Of a stretch of DNA of 64,000 nucleotides, positions 17,957-29,360 are shown one piece after another. Source of the DNA: Jannaschia sp. CCS1 (GTDB taxonomy: Bacteria > Pseudomonadota > Alphaproteobacteria > Rhodobacterales > Rhodobacteraceae); NCBI RefSeq assembly GCF_000013565.1, contig NC_007802.1:2480001-2544000 (forward strand), given 5' to 3'. Each line of letters starts with the position of its first letter. The stretch's first letter is position 1. The notes below the pieces were generated by a model. That model had not been told where the DNA came from, did not search any database, and saw only the letters and a list, made by a program, of their open reading frames with translations. The position numbers and the translations under genes are program-made.

Positions 17957-18568
17957 ATGAAAAGCCCCATCGACGCAAAACTCTGGACGCCCCGCTCTGT
18001 CGAAGACACGCAAGCCCTCTATGCCGACTGGGCGCAGGCCTATGACGCCGACATGGCCCGGATGTCCTACGCCACCCCCACCCGGATCGCCGAGGCTTTG
18101 GCGTCGGTCTGGCCCAAGCGGGACGCGCCGGTGCTGGATTTCGGCTGTGGTACGGGCCTGAGCGGGGCCGCTTTGCGGGCGGCGGGCTTCGCGCGGATCG
18201 ACGGCACGGATATCTCGCCAGAGATGCTGGACGTCGCCCGCTACAAGGCGCTCTACGACACGCTGCACCTCGGCATCCCGGGGGACGTGCCCGGCGCGCC
18301 CGGTGACTACAGCGCCATCGTTGCCACAGGGGTCGTCAGCCTCGGCGCAGCGCCGCCTTCGATGCTGCGCGTTCTGTTGGATGCGCTGATACCGGGCGGG
18401 CGGCTGGCGTTCAGCTTCAATGATCCAACCCTCAACGATCCCACCTATACCTATGCTTTGGCCAATGTTCTGGCTGACAATATTGCCCGTGTGGAATACC
18501 GCGCCCACGGGCCACATCTGTCTGAAAAAGTCACAGGCTCCGACGTGATCGTACTTCTGCGGCAATGA
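17957..18568 (+). CDS. Class I SAM-dependent methyltransferase
   Basis: A 203-residue protein with the SAM-binding motif VLDFGCGTGLSGAALRAAGF (motif I) and an acidic post-I residue in GTDISPEMLDVA. It otherwise resembles small-molecule methyltransferases of the Methyltransf_11/25 type. The substrate cannot be inferred. Its stop overlaps the gluQ start by 4 bp, so the two are translationally coupled, although no functional link to queuosine tRNA is known to me. Confidence 0.8.
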   Translation: MKSPIDAKLWTPRSVEDTQALYADWAQAYDADMARMSYATPTRIAEALASVWPKRDAPVLDFGCGTGLSGAALRAAGFARIDGTDISPEMLDVARYKALYDTLHLGIPGDVPGAPGDYSAIVATGVVSLGAAPPSMLRVLLDALIPGGRLAFSFNDPTLNDPTYTYALANVLADNIARVEYRAHGPHLSEKVTGSDVIVLLRQ

Positions 18569-19449
18569 TCACCCGCTTCGCGCCGTCGCCTACGGGGCCC
18601 TTGCACCTGGGTCATGCCTATTCGGCGATCCTGGCCCACGACATGGCATTGGCTGAGGGGGGCCACTTTCTTCTGCGGATCGAAGACATTGACCGCCAGC
18701 GCTCCAAACCGGATTGGGAAGCGCAGATCTACGATGATTTGCAATGGCTTGGTTTGCATTGGGACATGCCGGTCCTGCGTCAATCGCAAAGGATGGAGGC
18801 CTACCGCGCTGCCCTGTCTGATCTTTGGCAGCGCGGGTTTCTGTTTCCCTGCGACTGCTCCCGCCGCGATATCCAGGCGGCCCTGTCGGCGCCTCAGGAA
18901 ACGGCCAGCCCCCCACTTGGACCCGACGGGATCATCTATCCCGGCACCTGTCGCCACAGAACGCCTCATCCCAATCATGCGGATCCCGGCCCGATGCCCG
19001 ATGGGGTCGCCCTGCGCCTGCGCGTCGACGAACATCTGGGGGTATTTGCCACGCCTCGTGTCGGGGGCGACGTGTTCAGTTTTCGCGAAACCGGCCCGGG
19101 CCATTCCTCCGATGTCGCCTTCACCGTAGATGAGGCGATCGCGTCAATCGGCGATATCGCCCTGGCGCGGCCTGATTTCGGGACATCCTACCACCTGTCG
19201 GTCGTGTTGGATGACGCGGCGCAGGGCGTCACGCATGTCACGCGGGGAGCCGATCTGTTTGAGGCCACGAAAATCCATGTGATGTTGCAGAAGATCCTGG
19301 GCCTGCCCACGCCCCTCTACCATCACCACCGCCTGATCCGCGATGACACAGGCAAGCGCCTGGCCAAACGCAATGACGCCCGCGCGATTGCCAAATACCG
19401 TGCGGATGGTGCCTCGCCCGACGACGTTCGTGCCATGGTCGGGCTTTGA
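18565..19449 (+). CDS. gluQ: Glutamyl-Q tRNA(Asp) synthetase
   Basis: GluQRS is a truncated glutamyl-tRNA synthetase that attaches glutamate to the queuosine base in tRNA-Asp rather than to the 3' end. The 294 residues contain only the catalytic domain: HLGH signature at 14-17 (FAPSPTGPLHLGHAYSA), Zn-region CDCSRRDI and later Cys, and the KMSKS-like TGKRLAKRND. The absence of an anticodon-binding domain separates it from GltX. tgt, which starts queuosine insertion, and two tRNA-Asp genes are in the same window. Confidence 0.93.
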   Translation: MITRFAPSPTGPLHLGHAYSAILAHDMALAEGGHFLLRIEDIDRQRSKPDWEAQIYDDLQWLGLHWDMPVLRQSQRMEAYRAALSDLWQRGFLFPCDCSRRDIQAALSAPQETASPPLGPDGIIYPGTCRHRTPHPNHADPGPMPDGVALRLRVDEHLGVFATPRVGGDVFSFRETGPGHSSDVAFTVDEAIASIGDIALARPDFGTSYHLSVVLDDAAQGVTHVTRGADLFEATKIHVMLQKILGLPTPLYHHHRLIRDDTGKRLAKRNDARAIAKYRADGASPDDVRAMVGL

Positions 19450-19497
19450 GCTATCGCCATCTTGGCTGGGGAGGCCGCAGAACGGGGGCAGCGCTCC

Positions 19498-19857
19498 CTA
19501 TTCCGGCGCCATCAACTCCACCTCTTCACCGCTTGTGACCGAGGTATAGAAACACACGCGCCGGTTCGTGTGACACGCGGGCCCGGTTTGCCGGACCACG
19601 GCCAGAAGGCAATCCCGATCACAATCCACGCGCAGATCCACCAGTTCCTGCACATGCCCGCTGGTCTCCCCCTTCACCCAGAACGCCTGGCGAGAGCGGC
19701 TCCAATAGGTCACTCGCCCGCTCTCTAACGTCCGGGCCACAGAATCGGCATTCATCCACGCCATCATCAGCACCTCGCCGGTGCCCTCCTGCTGCGCAAT
19801 ACAGGGGATCAAGCCGTTCACATCATAGCGAAGTGTCGCCGGATCAAACTGGGTCAT
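19498..19857 (-). CDS. hisI: Phosphoribosyl-AMP cyclohydrolase
   Basis: HisI opens the adenine ring of phosphoribosyl-AMP, the third step of histidine synthesis. The 119-residue protein starting at MTQFDPATL fits the family length. An upstream Met at 19881 is less likely because GAGG precedes the chosen ATG. Family signatures include LMMAWMNADSV, SRQAFWVKGETSGHVQ, the metal-binding DCDRDC and ACHTNRRVCFY, which supply the Zn cysteines and Mg aspartates. It is a stand-alone HisI without a HisE domain, convergent with gluQ. Confidence 0.93.
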   Translation of the reverse strand: MTQFDPATLRYDVNGLIPCIAQQEGTGEVLMMAWMNADSVARTLESGRVTYWSRSRQAFWVKGETSGHVQELVDLRVDCDRDCLLAVVRQTGPACHTNRRVCFYTSVTSGEEVELMAPE

Positions 19858-19940
19858 CGGGTGTGCCTCTTTGCAAATCATTCACGCGCCGCTACTTAAG
19901 GCAGGACGGACCCGAAAGGCAAAGCCCCGAAAGGCAAGCG

Positions 19941-20393
19941 ATGGCGAGCGATACTGACCTCATCAAGCTATATTCCCAGCGCATCCTTGCCCTGGCCGCC
20001 GATATTCCCCATCGCGGCAGGTTGGACGCGCCCCAGGCCAGCGTGAAGAAGCGCGCGCCTTTGTGTGGGTCGACAGTGACGGTGGATCTGTCCCTGGCCG
20101 ATGGTGTGATCTCGGAATTTGCCCAGGACGTGAAGGCCTGTGCCCTGGGTCAGGCCTCTGCGGCGCTTCTGGGGCAGAACATCATCGGGCGCTCTCGGCT
20201 GGAGGTCGAGGCCGCACGGGACGCTTTGCATGCCATGCTCAAGGACAATGGGACGCCTCCTGGTGCCCCTTGGGAAGGGTATGAGGTGCTGGAGCCAGCG
20301 CGCGAGTACCGCAATCGCCACGCGTCGATCATGCTGTCGCTGGACGCCACAGCCGCCGCGATGGCCGAGGCCGAGCAATCCGCCTGCGCCTGA
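19941..20393 (+). CDS. IscU/NifU-like iron-sulfur scaffold protein
   Basis: A 150-residue member of the IscU/NifU-N family, starting MASDTDLIKLYSQRILALAA. Two of the three cluster-binding cysteines are visible: PLCGSTV and DVKACALGQAS. The third site, normally HC in a (K/R)xHC segment, reads RHASIML, so Cys is replaced. Such variants are, as far as I recall, common in Rhodobacteraceae. Either cluster ligation differs or it has a specialised role. It stands alone, diverging from hisI, and is followed by a repeat region. SufT and an A-type carrier lie elsewhere in the window. Confidence 0.75.
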   Translation: MASDTDLIKLYSQRILALAADIPHRGRLDAPQASVKKRAPLCGSTVTVDLSLADGVISEFAQDVKACALGQASAALLGQNIIGRSRLEVEAARDALHAMLKDNGTPPGAPWEGYEVLEPAREYRNRHASIMLSLDATAAAMAEAEQSACA

Positions 20394-20415
20394 GAGTTTT
20401 TCTGCCCTTTCGCGT

Positions 20416-20508
20416 CGCTCCTTGAGCAGCGGATCTTTCTATGTGCTATCGCTTCGCTCCTTGAGCACCAGATCTTTCTATGTGCTATCGCTTCGCTGCT
20501 TGAGCACG
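20416..20508. repeat. 39-bp tandem direct repeat, about 2.4 copies
   Basis: Copies run 20416-20454, 20455-20493 and a partial 20494-20508. The first two differ at two positions. Each unit contains GATCTTTCTATGTGCTATCG and CTTGAGCA, and GTGCT/AGCAC can pair within it. It lies between the scaffold gene stop and the minus-strand terminator. The period is 13 codons, but it is not inside a credible gene. Confidence 0.85.
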
Positions 20509-20511
20509 GAC

Positions 20512-20551
20512 AAAAAAACCGCCGCACATCCCGGACAGGAGATGGCGGCGG
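20512..20551 (-). terminator. Strong terminator of the small SOS-type gene
   Basis: On the minus strand CCGCCGCCATC pairs with GATGTGCGGCGG (one bulge) and is followed by seven T. It lies about 120 bp beyond the stop of the small gene at 20672-20803 and marks the end of that transcript. Confidence 0.85.
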
Positions 20552-20671
20552 AGTAATGCGTATCCGTGACGTCCCGAGGCAGGGGACAATGGGCCGAGGC
20601 AAATCATGTTTGAGCCGGGACAAGTGGCGCAAACGAAACCCGTGGATCGCAGGCAGAACTGAGAAAAGACG

Positions 20672-20803
20672 TTAGATCATGCCGGGCAAATGCAGCAATG
20701 CGACCGTCATAACCACCAAAGCAACAACACCACCCAAGTCATACATCAGCGTGTCACGCGAGCGGGCGAGGATCTGAGTGGCTTGGGCAATCATGGCGGT
20801 CAT
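20672..20803 (-). CDS. 43-aa single-pass membrane protein under a LexA-type box
   Basis: The peptide is MTAMIAQATQILARSRDTLM followed by YDLGGVVALVVMTVALLHLP and GMI. Residues 1-20 form a polar amphipathic segment and 23-43 one membrane helix ending at the C-terminus. Met4 (20794) is an alternative start with ACAGGA 8 bp upstream, giving 40 residues. Evidence that it is real: a sensible hydrophobic profile, codons like the neighbours, an AT-rich promoter region with a GTTC-N7-GTTC box, and a strong terminator downstream. It lies after recG and ligA on the same strand. The design recalls small SOS-induced membrane division inhibitors such as SidA of Caulobacter, but I see no sequence match. 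The function is inferred. Confidence 0.65.
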   Translation of the reverse strand: MTAMIAQATQILARSRDTLMYDLGGVVALVVMTVALLHLPGMI

Positions 20804-20862
20804 CCTGTCTTGGTTAACGTCTTTGTTGCACCTTTGTTCTCATATATAGATAAGATTGTAAA

Positions 20863-20887
20863 GAACTTTTTGAGAACATTTGAGAAC
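20863..20887 (-). promoter_or_regulatory. Putative LexA (SOS) operator
   Basis: On the minus strand GTTC (20874-20877), seven bases and GTTC (20863-20866) form the direct repeat known as the alphaproteobacterial LexA box. A further GTTC (20884-20887) is six bases upstream, making a TTTGAGAACA tandem on the plus strand. TATATA at 20843-20848 just downstream is a likely -10. The small membrane-protein gene begins 60 bp downstream. Confidence 0.6.
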
Positions 20888-20917
20888 AAACAGCGTTTTG
20901 TTCCCGGTACGGTCCTT

Positions 20918-25436
<4,519 letters not shown>

Positions 25437-25517
25437 TCATCGTGGACACATCCAATTGAAAGCCCCCGCTTCAAAGGAAATTCCGGACGCAAAGGTTGGA
25501 TTGGAAGTTGGGAGCGA

Positions 25518-26234
25518 TTACCCCGTGGCAACCATATCCATGTCCATATCCGCCGCCGAGACCGGGTCACGAAGCACGTAGCCGCGGCCCCAAACCGTCT
25601 CGATATAGGTGTCGCCGCCCGTTGCCTCAGACAGCTTTTTGCGCAGTTTGCAGATGAAGACGTCGATGATCTTCAACTCGGGCTCGTCCATGCCGCCATA
25701 CAAATGATTGAGGAACATCTCTTTCGTCAGCGTCGTGCCCTTGCGCAGCGATAGCAGTTCCAGCATCTGGTATTCCTTGCCGGTCAGATGCACGGGCGTT
25801 CCTGCCACATCGACGGTCTTGGCATCCAGGTTAACCGAAATTCGCCCGGTATCGATGACCGACTGAGCGTGCCCCTTGGAGCGACGGATGATGGCGTGAA
25901 TGCGGGCCACAAGTTCTTCGCGGTGGAACGGTTTGGTCAGATAATCGTCGGCCCCAAATCCGAACCCTTTCAGCTTGTTCTCCGGGTCATCGAGGCCAGA
26001 GAGGATCAGGATCGGCGTATCAACGCGGGCTGTCCGCAAGTGACGCAGCACCTCATGGCCGGAGACATCGGGAAGATTAAGGTCGAGAAGGATGATGTCG
26101 TAGTCGTAGAGTTTTGCGAGATCCATCCCCTCCTCCCCCAGATCGGTGGAATAAACGTTGAGGTTCGCGTGCTTGAGCATCATTTCAATGCTTCGTGACG
26201 TGGTGGGATCGTCTTCGACTAACAGTACGCGCAT
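25518..26234 (-). CDS. ctrA: Response regulator CtrA
   Basis: CtrA is the OmpR-type master regulator of the alphaproteobacterial cell cycle. In Rhodobacteraceae it mainly controls motility and gene transfer agents. The 238-residue protein has a receiver domain with phospho-acceptor Asp51 ([11 protein letters not shown]), acidic pocket E7-D9 and Lys101 (DDYLTKPF). The C-terminal winged helix contains [20 protein letters not shown] and [15 protein letters not shown]. The upstream gap has a CtrA-like site, suggesting autoregulation. The SciP inhibitor gene is directly upstream on the same strand. Confidence 0.95.
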   Translation of the reverse strand: MRVLLVEDDPTTSRSIEMMLKHANLNVYSTDLGEEGMDLAKLYDYDIILLDLNLPDVSGHEVLRHLRTARVDTPILILSGLDDPENKLKGFGFGADDYLTKPFHREELVARIHAIIRRSKGHAQSVIDTGRISVNLDAKTVDVAGTPVHLTGKEYQMLELLSLRKGTTLTKEMFLNHLYGGMDEPELKIIDVFICKLRKKLSEATGGDTYIETVWGRGYVLRDPVSAADMDMDMVATG

Positions 26235-26287
26235 CCGCTTGTTCTCCAGGTGGTTCTCATTCGTTGCTGCTAGTTTTAGCCCAAATG

Positions 26288-26303
26288 GTTAACACCAAGT
26301 TAC
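26288..26303 (-). promoter_or_regulatory. CtrA-type binding site upstream of ctrA
   Basis: On the minus strand GTAA, seven bases, TTAAC (then CAT) matches the CtrA consensus TTAA-N7-TTAAC with one mismatch. It lies about 55 bp before the ctrA start. Confidence 0.5.
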
Positions 26304-26341
26304 CTGCACCAATAGATTTCGCAAAAACATCAATTTCTTTT

Positions 26342-26623
26342 TTAGTCTCTTTCGCGGAATTGCTGAATCGCCGTTGTTTTCAGGGCTCTCACGCCGTGTT
26401 TCTCAACGGCAACCCGCCAGGCCTCCAACTCCTCCTCTGACAGGGCGTAGGTGCGAATCGCCTCCTCAGCGCTCAAAAGCCCATAATCGACCGCGCGAAC
26501 GACCGACGCCTTGCGGCTGGCCACCCAGCGCGTCGTGTCGGGCGGGGGCAGGTCAGATCGTGTCATATTGCTGCCATCGGGCAAGGTCACGGTATGTGGC
26601 CCCTGGATTTTCCTGATATACAT
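26342..26623 (-). CDS. sciP: CtrA inhibitor SciP (DUF1153)
   Basis: A 93-residue protein with the DUF1153 pattern LPDGSNMTRSDLPPPDTTRWVASRKASVVRAV followed by GLLSAEEAIRTYALSEEELEAW and a C-terminal TTAIQQFRERD. In Caulobacter this family (SciP) is a small helix-turn-helix protein that binds CtrA and blocks activation of its targets. Length and motifs match well. It lies 107 bp upstream of ctrA on the same strand, so the regulator and its inhibitor are neighbours. A FadR-type palindrome lies 19 bp before its start. Confidence 0.9.
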   Translation of the reverse strand: MYIRKIQGPHTVTLPDGSNMTRSDLPPPDTTRWVASRKASVVRAVDYGLLSAEEAIRTYALSEEELEAWRVAVEKHGVRALKTTAIQQFRERD

Positions 26624-26641
26624 CTTGGCCTCGAATGTTCA

Positions 26642-26654
26642 TTGGTCTGACCAA
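26642..26654. promoter_or_regulatory. GntR/FadR-type palindrome upstream of sciP
   Basis: TTGGTCTGACCAA is a perfect palindrome around a central T and fits the TGGTnnnACCA operator type of FadR-subfamily GntR regulators. It sits between the sciP start and the mnmA promoter. No GntR gene is in the window. Confidence 0.4.
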
Positions 26655-26692
26655 GTGATGGGCCATGAGGTTTAAGATCGGGTAAGCGCGCC

Positions 26693-26720
26693 TTGTGATA
26701 GGCCGCATTTTTCCTATATT
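26693..26720 (+). promoter_or_regulatory. Probable promoter of mnmA
   Basis: TTGTGA (26693-26698), 16 bp and TATATT (26715-26720) lie 33 bp before the mnmA start. Confidence 0.5.
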
Positions 26721-26753
26721 TCGCCACAGCCCCCCTTGCGCAGGATCTATCCC

Positions 26754-27896
26754 ATGGCACTCGACCGGTCTGATGGCCTCAATTCGCTCGGCTTTGCCAA
26801 AGCGCCCGCTGACACGCGCGTTGTCGTGGCGATGTCGGGCGGCGTGGATTCGTCTGCGGTGGCGGCACAGCTGGCGGATGAGGGCTATGATGTCGTGGGG
26901 GTCACGTTGCAGCTCTATGATCACGGCGCGGCGCTGGCCAAGAAGGGCGCGTGCTGTGCGGGCCGTGATATCCATGATGCCGCCCGTGTGGCCGAAACGA
27001 TGGGCTTCCCCCACTACGTTCTGGATTATGAGAACGTGTTCAAAGACGCCGTGATCGATGAATTCGCCGACAGCTATTTGGCCGGGGCCACGCCTGTGCC
27101 CTGCATCCGCTGCAACGAACGGGTGAAATTCAAGGATCTGCTGGAGACGGCCAAGGATCTGGACGCGGATTGCATGGCCACGGGCCACTACATTCAACGC
27201 AAGATGGGCCGCGAGAAGGCGGAGCTTCATTCCGCCGCCGATGCCGCGCGCGATCAGTCCTATTTCCTGTTCTCCACCAAGCAGGAGCAGCTGGATTTCC
27301 TGCGGTTCCCCTTGGGGCATCTGGAAAGCAAGGCCGAGACGCGGGCGCTGGCGGCGAAATATGGGCTGAGCGTGGCCGACAAGCCCGACAGCCAGGACAT
27401 TTGCTTCGTGCCCAACGGCAACTATGCCGCTGTGATCGAAAAACTGCGCCCCGGCGCGGCTGATCCCGGTGAGATTGTGGATATCGACGGCAACGTACTG
27501 GCCATGCATCGTGGCGTGATCCACTACACCATTGGTCAGCGGCGCGGTCTTGGCATCGGCGGGCTGGATGACCCGCTTTACGTCGTGAAGCTGGACCCTG
27601 ACACCCGACGCGTGATCGTCGGCCCGAAAGAGATGCTGTCGACCCGGACGGTGCCAGTGCGAGAGATCAACTGGCTTGGGGATACGCCGTTCGACAGTCA
27701 GCAGGAATGGCAGATGGACGTCAAAATCCGCTCCACCCGCCCGCCGCGCGGTGCGGTGATCCGGCCGGTGTCGGCGACCGAGGCGGAGGTGGAACTGATC
27801 GTCGCCGAAGAGGGCGTCAGCCCCGGACAGGCCTGCGTTTTCTACGCGCCCGAAGGCGGGCGGATCTTCGGGGGCGGCTGGATCCACAAGGGGTAG
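26754..27896 (+). CDS. mnmA: tRNA-specific 2-thiouridylase MnmA
   Basis: MnmA thiolates U34 of Glu, Gln and Lys tRNAs. From MALDRSDG it has 380 residues; a Met six codons earlier is possible. Motifs: PP-loop AMSGGVDSS, catalytic Cys in [12 protein letters not shown], the ATGHYIQ segment, the second catalytic Cys in [11 protein letters not shown], and C-terminal beta-barrel sequences including [13 protein letters not shown]. It diverges from sciP and is monocistronic as far as can be seen. Confidence 0.95.
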   Translation: MALDRSDGLNSLGFAKAPADTRVVVAMSGGVDSSAVAAQLADEGYDVVGVTLQLYDHGAALAKKGACCAGRDIHDAARVAETMGFPHYVLDYENVFKDAVIDEFADSYLAGATPVPCIRCNERVKFKDLLETAKDLDADCMATGHYIQRKMGREKAELHSAADAARDQSYFLFSTKQEQLDFLRFPLGHLESKAETRALAAKYGLSVADKPDSQDICFVPNGNYAAVIEKLRPGAADPGEIVDIDGNVLAMHRGVIHYTIGQRRGLGIGGLDDPLYVVKLDPDTRRVIVGPKEMLSTRTVPVREINWLGDTPFDSQQEWQMDVKIRSTRPPRGAVIRPVSATEAEVELIVAEEGVSPGQACVFYAPEGGRIFGGGWIHKG

Positions 27897-27905
27897 GTGC
27901 GGCGA

Positions 27906-28586
27906 TCAAACCCCGCCACCCATCAGAAAGCTCCGAAACGTAAACGATTGGTGTCCAAGCGTCAGGGTCATCCGGGCGCTTTCGACATGAACCATCGTAT
28001 CGCCGGGGCCGTCTGTGGCATCAAGGCGATATCCGTCCTCCCCGTAAATAATGCGGGTCCCGTTTGTCTGCGGCAAGGCGGTGAGCGTGTTGAACACCTC
28101 TGCCAATGCAAGTTGGGTGTCATGCTCGGGCAGGATTGCCACCACGCGCGCATCGTCCCAGACGAACGAACAATGGAGCCGCGCGACCGCCCCGTCCGGC
28201 CAGACGCTTGCGTCGTCAAACTGAGGTCGCGCCTGACCCATGAGCGTGAAGCTCTCCCGCGCGGTCAGCCCATGCTCGGCGAACAGATCACGGGTCCCCA
28301 GACCATAGCGGGCGCAGGCGAAGATGGCTCCGGCCCGGGGATGCGCGCCGCCCCCACCGAAGCTGCCGGTGAGCGACCAGAGGAACGGGTCTGGCTGGAA
28401 GTTGGGCAAGGGCGTTGGTTCGCTGGTGATCGGAAGCGCTTGGGCCAGCACATGTTCAAACCCGCTGGCATCGAGATGGGCCTGAGTGGCGAGCTCCAGA
28501 ACATCGCGCAGTGGGAAGGCAATCGCCACCTCCTGCGCGGAGGCCGACTGACCGGCGACGACAAGGGCGAGTAGGCTCCGAAACAT
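27906..28586 (-). CDS. Secreted hypothetical protein, 226 aa
   Basis: The start chosen is MFRSLLALVVAGQSASAQEV, which gives a short signal peptide cut after SASA. An upstream Met at 28625 would bury the signal. The mature part has scattered aromatic residues, two Cys (FACARYG, RLHCSFVW) that could form a disulfide, and no motif I recognise. It is convergent with mnmA (9 bp apart) and downstream of a tRNA-Asp gene on the same strand. Function unknown. Confidence 0.6.
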   Translation of the reverse strand: MFRSLLALVVAGQSASAQEVAIAFPLRDVLELATQAHLDASGFEHVLAQALPITSEPTPLPNFQPDPFLWSLTGSFGGGGAHPRAGAIFACARYGLGTRDLFAEHGLTARESFTLMGQARPQFDDASVWPDGAVARLHCSFVWDDARVVAILPEHDTQLALAEVFNTLTALPQTNGTRIIYGEDGYRLDATDGPGDTMVHVESARMTLTLGHQSFTFRSFLMGGGV

Positions 28587-28750
28587 ATCGCACCGTAACG
28601 CAACATTCTGCGGAGCGTATCCCACAAACGCAAAGCGATGGATATGCCGTCAGAAAGGCTTGGTCTGACGCCCTCAAGTGACGCAACACGCGGCCAACAA
28701 AGCGCCACGTGCTCAAGCAGGCCAAAGGCGGGGCGGAAAAATGAGGCAAA

Positions 28751-28827
28751 TGGCGCGGTTGACGGGACTCGAACCCGCGACCCCCGGCGTGACAGGCCGG
28801 TACTCTAACCAACTGAGCTACAACCGC
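28751..28827 (-). tRNA. tRNA-Asp(GTC), copy 1
   Basis: A 77-nt tRNA with encoded CCA. The anticodon arm GGCCTGTCACGCC gives anticodon GTC. GTC reads both Asp codons and is a queuosine target. The body is identical to copy 2 at 29178-29254. The nearest downstream T-run on the minus strand is CATTTTTCC. Confidence 0.96.
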
Positions 28828-29177
28828 GCGTGAGCGTCGGGATAACGACGGCGCGCGGTGCGGTCAAGCGGGAAACTTGCGGTTTGTGGGGAAGATTTGT
28901 CCCATCGGGCGCGGACGAACAGAACGGGTGGGGCTTGTCGTGAAATCCGTTCATCGGCGCAAACTCTGATGGGGCTGATCACACCGCCGCACATATGCGC
29001 CCGGCGCATCGCTAAGTCACCCATTTGTCAGCAAGACGAGGCTTACGTCCTCAGAGAATGCGATACGCGGTTGCAGGAAAACGCCCACGTCTCGAAACAG
29101 TCCGGACGACAGCAGAACGCAGAGACAGCCCACGTCTCAAGTAGCCCAAAGGGCGGTAGGACCATATAAAAAAGATC
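28828..29177. other. Spacer between the two tRNA-Asp genes
   Basis: No gene is visible in these 350 bases. The right end (29130-29177) resembles the sequence left of copy 1 (about 28705-28750), with shared words CCACGT, CTCAAG and CCAAAG. The duplication therefore included the 3' flank of the tRNA. The left end holds the promoter of copy 1. Confidence 0.5.
28839..28867 (-). promoter_or_regulatory. Promoter of tRNA-Asp copy 1
   Basis: TTGACC (28862-28867), a 17-bp spacer and TATCCC (28839-28844) on the minus strand lie 11 bp before the mature tRNA. Confidence 0.6.
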
Positions 29178-29254
29178 TGGCGCGGTTGACGGGACTCGAA
29201 CCCGCGACCCCCGGCGTGACAGGCCGGTACTCTAACCAACTGAGCTACAACCGC
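29178..29254 (-). tRNA. tRNA-Asp(GTC), copy 2
   Basis: Same 77-nt sequence as copy 1, with encoded CCA and anticodon GTC. It is followed immediately on the minus strand by GATCTTTTTTATATGG, an oligo-T stretch that probably helps end the transcript. Confidence 0.96.
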
Positions 29255-29287
29255 TAACCCAAGCGAGACAGCACCTCGCGTTCGGAT

Positions 29288-29316
29288 CGTGTATGGCGAG
29301 GTCAGACCCTCGTCAA
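29288..29316 (-). promoter_or_regulatory. Promoter of tRNA-Asp copy 2
   Basis: TTGACG (29311-29316), 17 bp and TACACG (29288-29293). The -35 is strong, the -10 moderate, and the spacing equals that of copy 1. Confidence 0.55.
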
Positions 29317-29360
29317 GCGGGCGCACGCGGCGACACCAAGGTTTCGCATAACTCAGCGGG

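Noticed and set aside
20416-20508. CRISPR array
   Set aside because: The units are directly adjacent with no spacers, only about 2.4 copies, and there are no cas genes.
28751-29254. Integrated element flanked by the tRNA-Asp copies
   Set aside because: Only 350 bases separate them and no integrase or cargo gene is present; a local duplication explains the layout.
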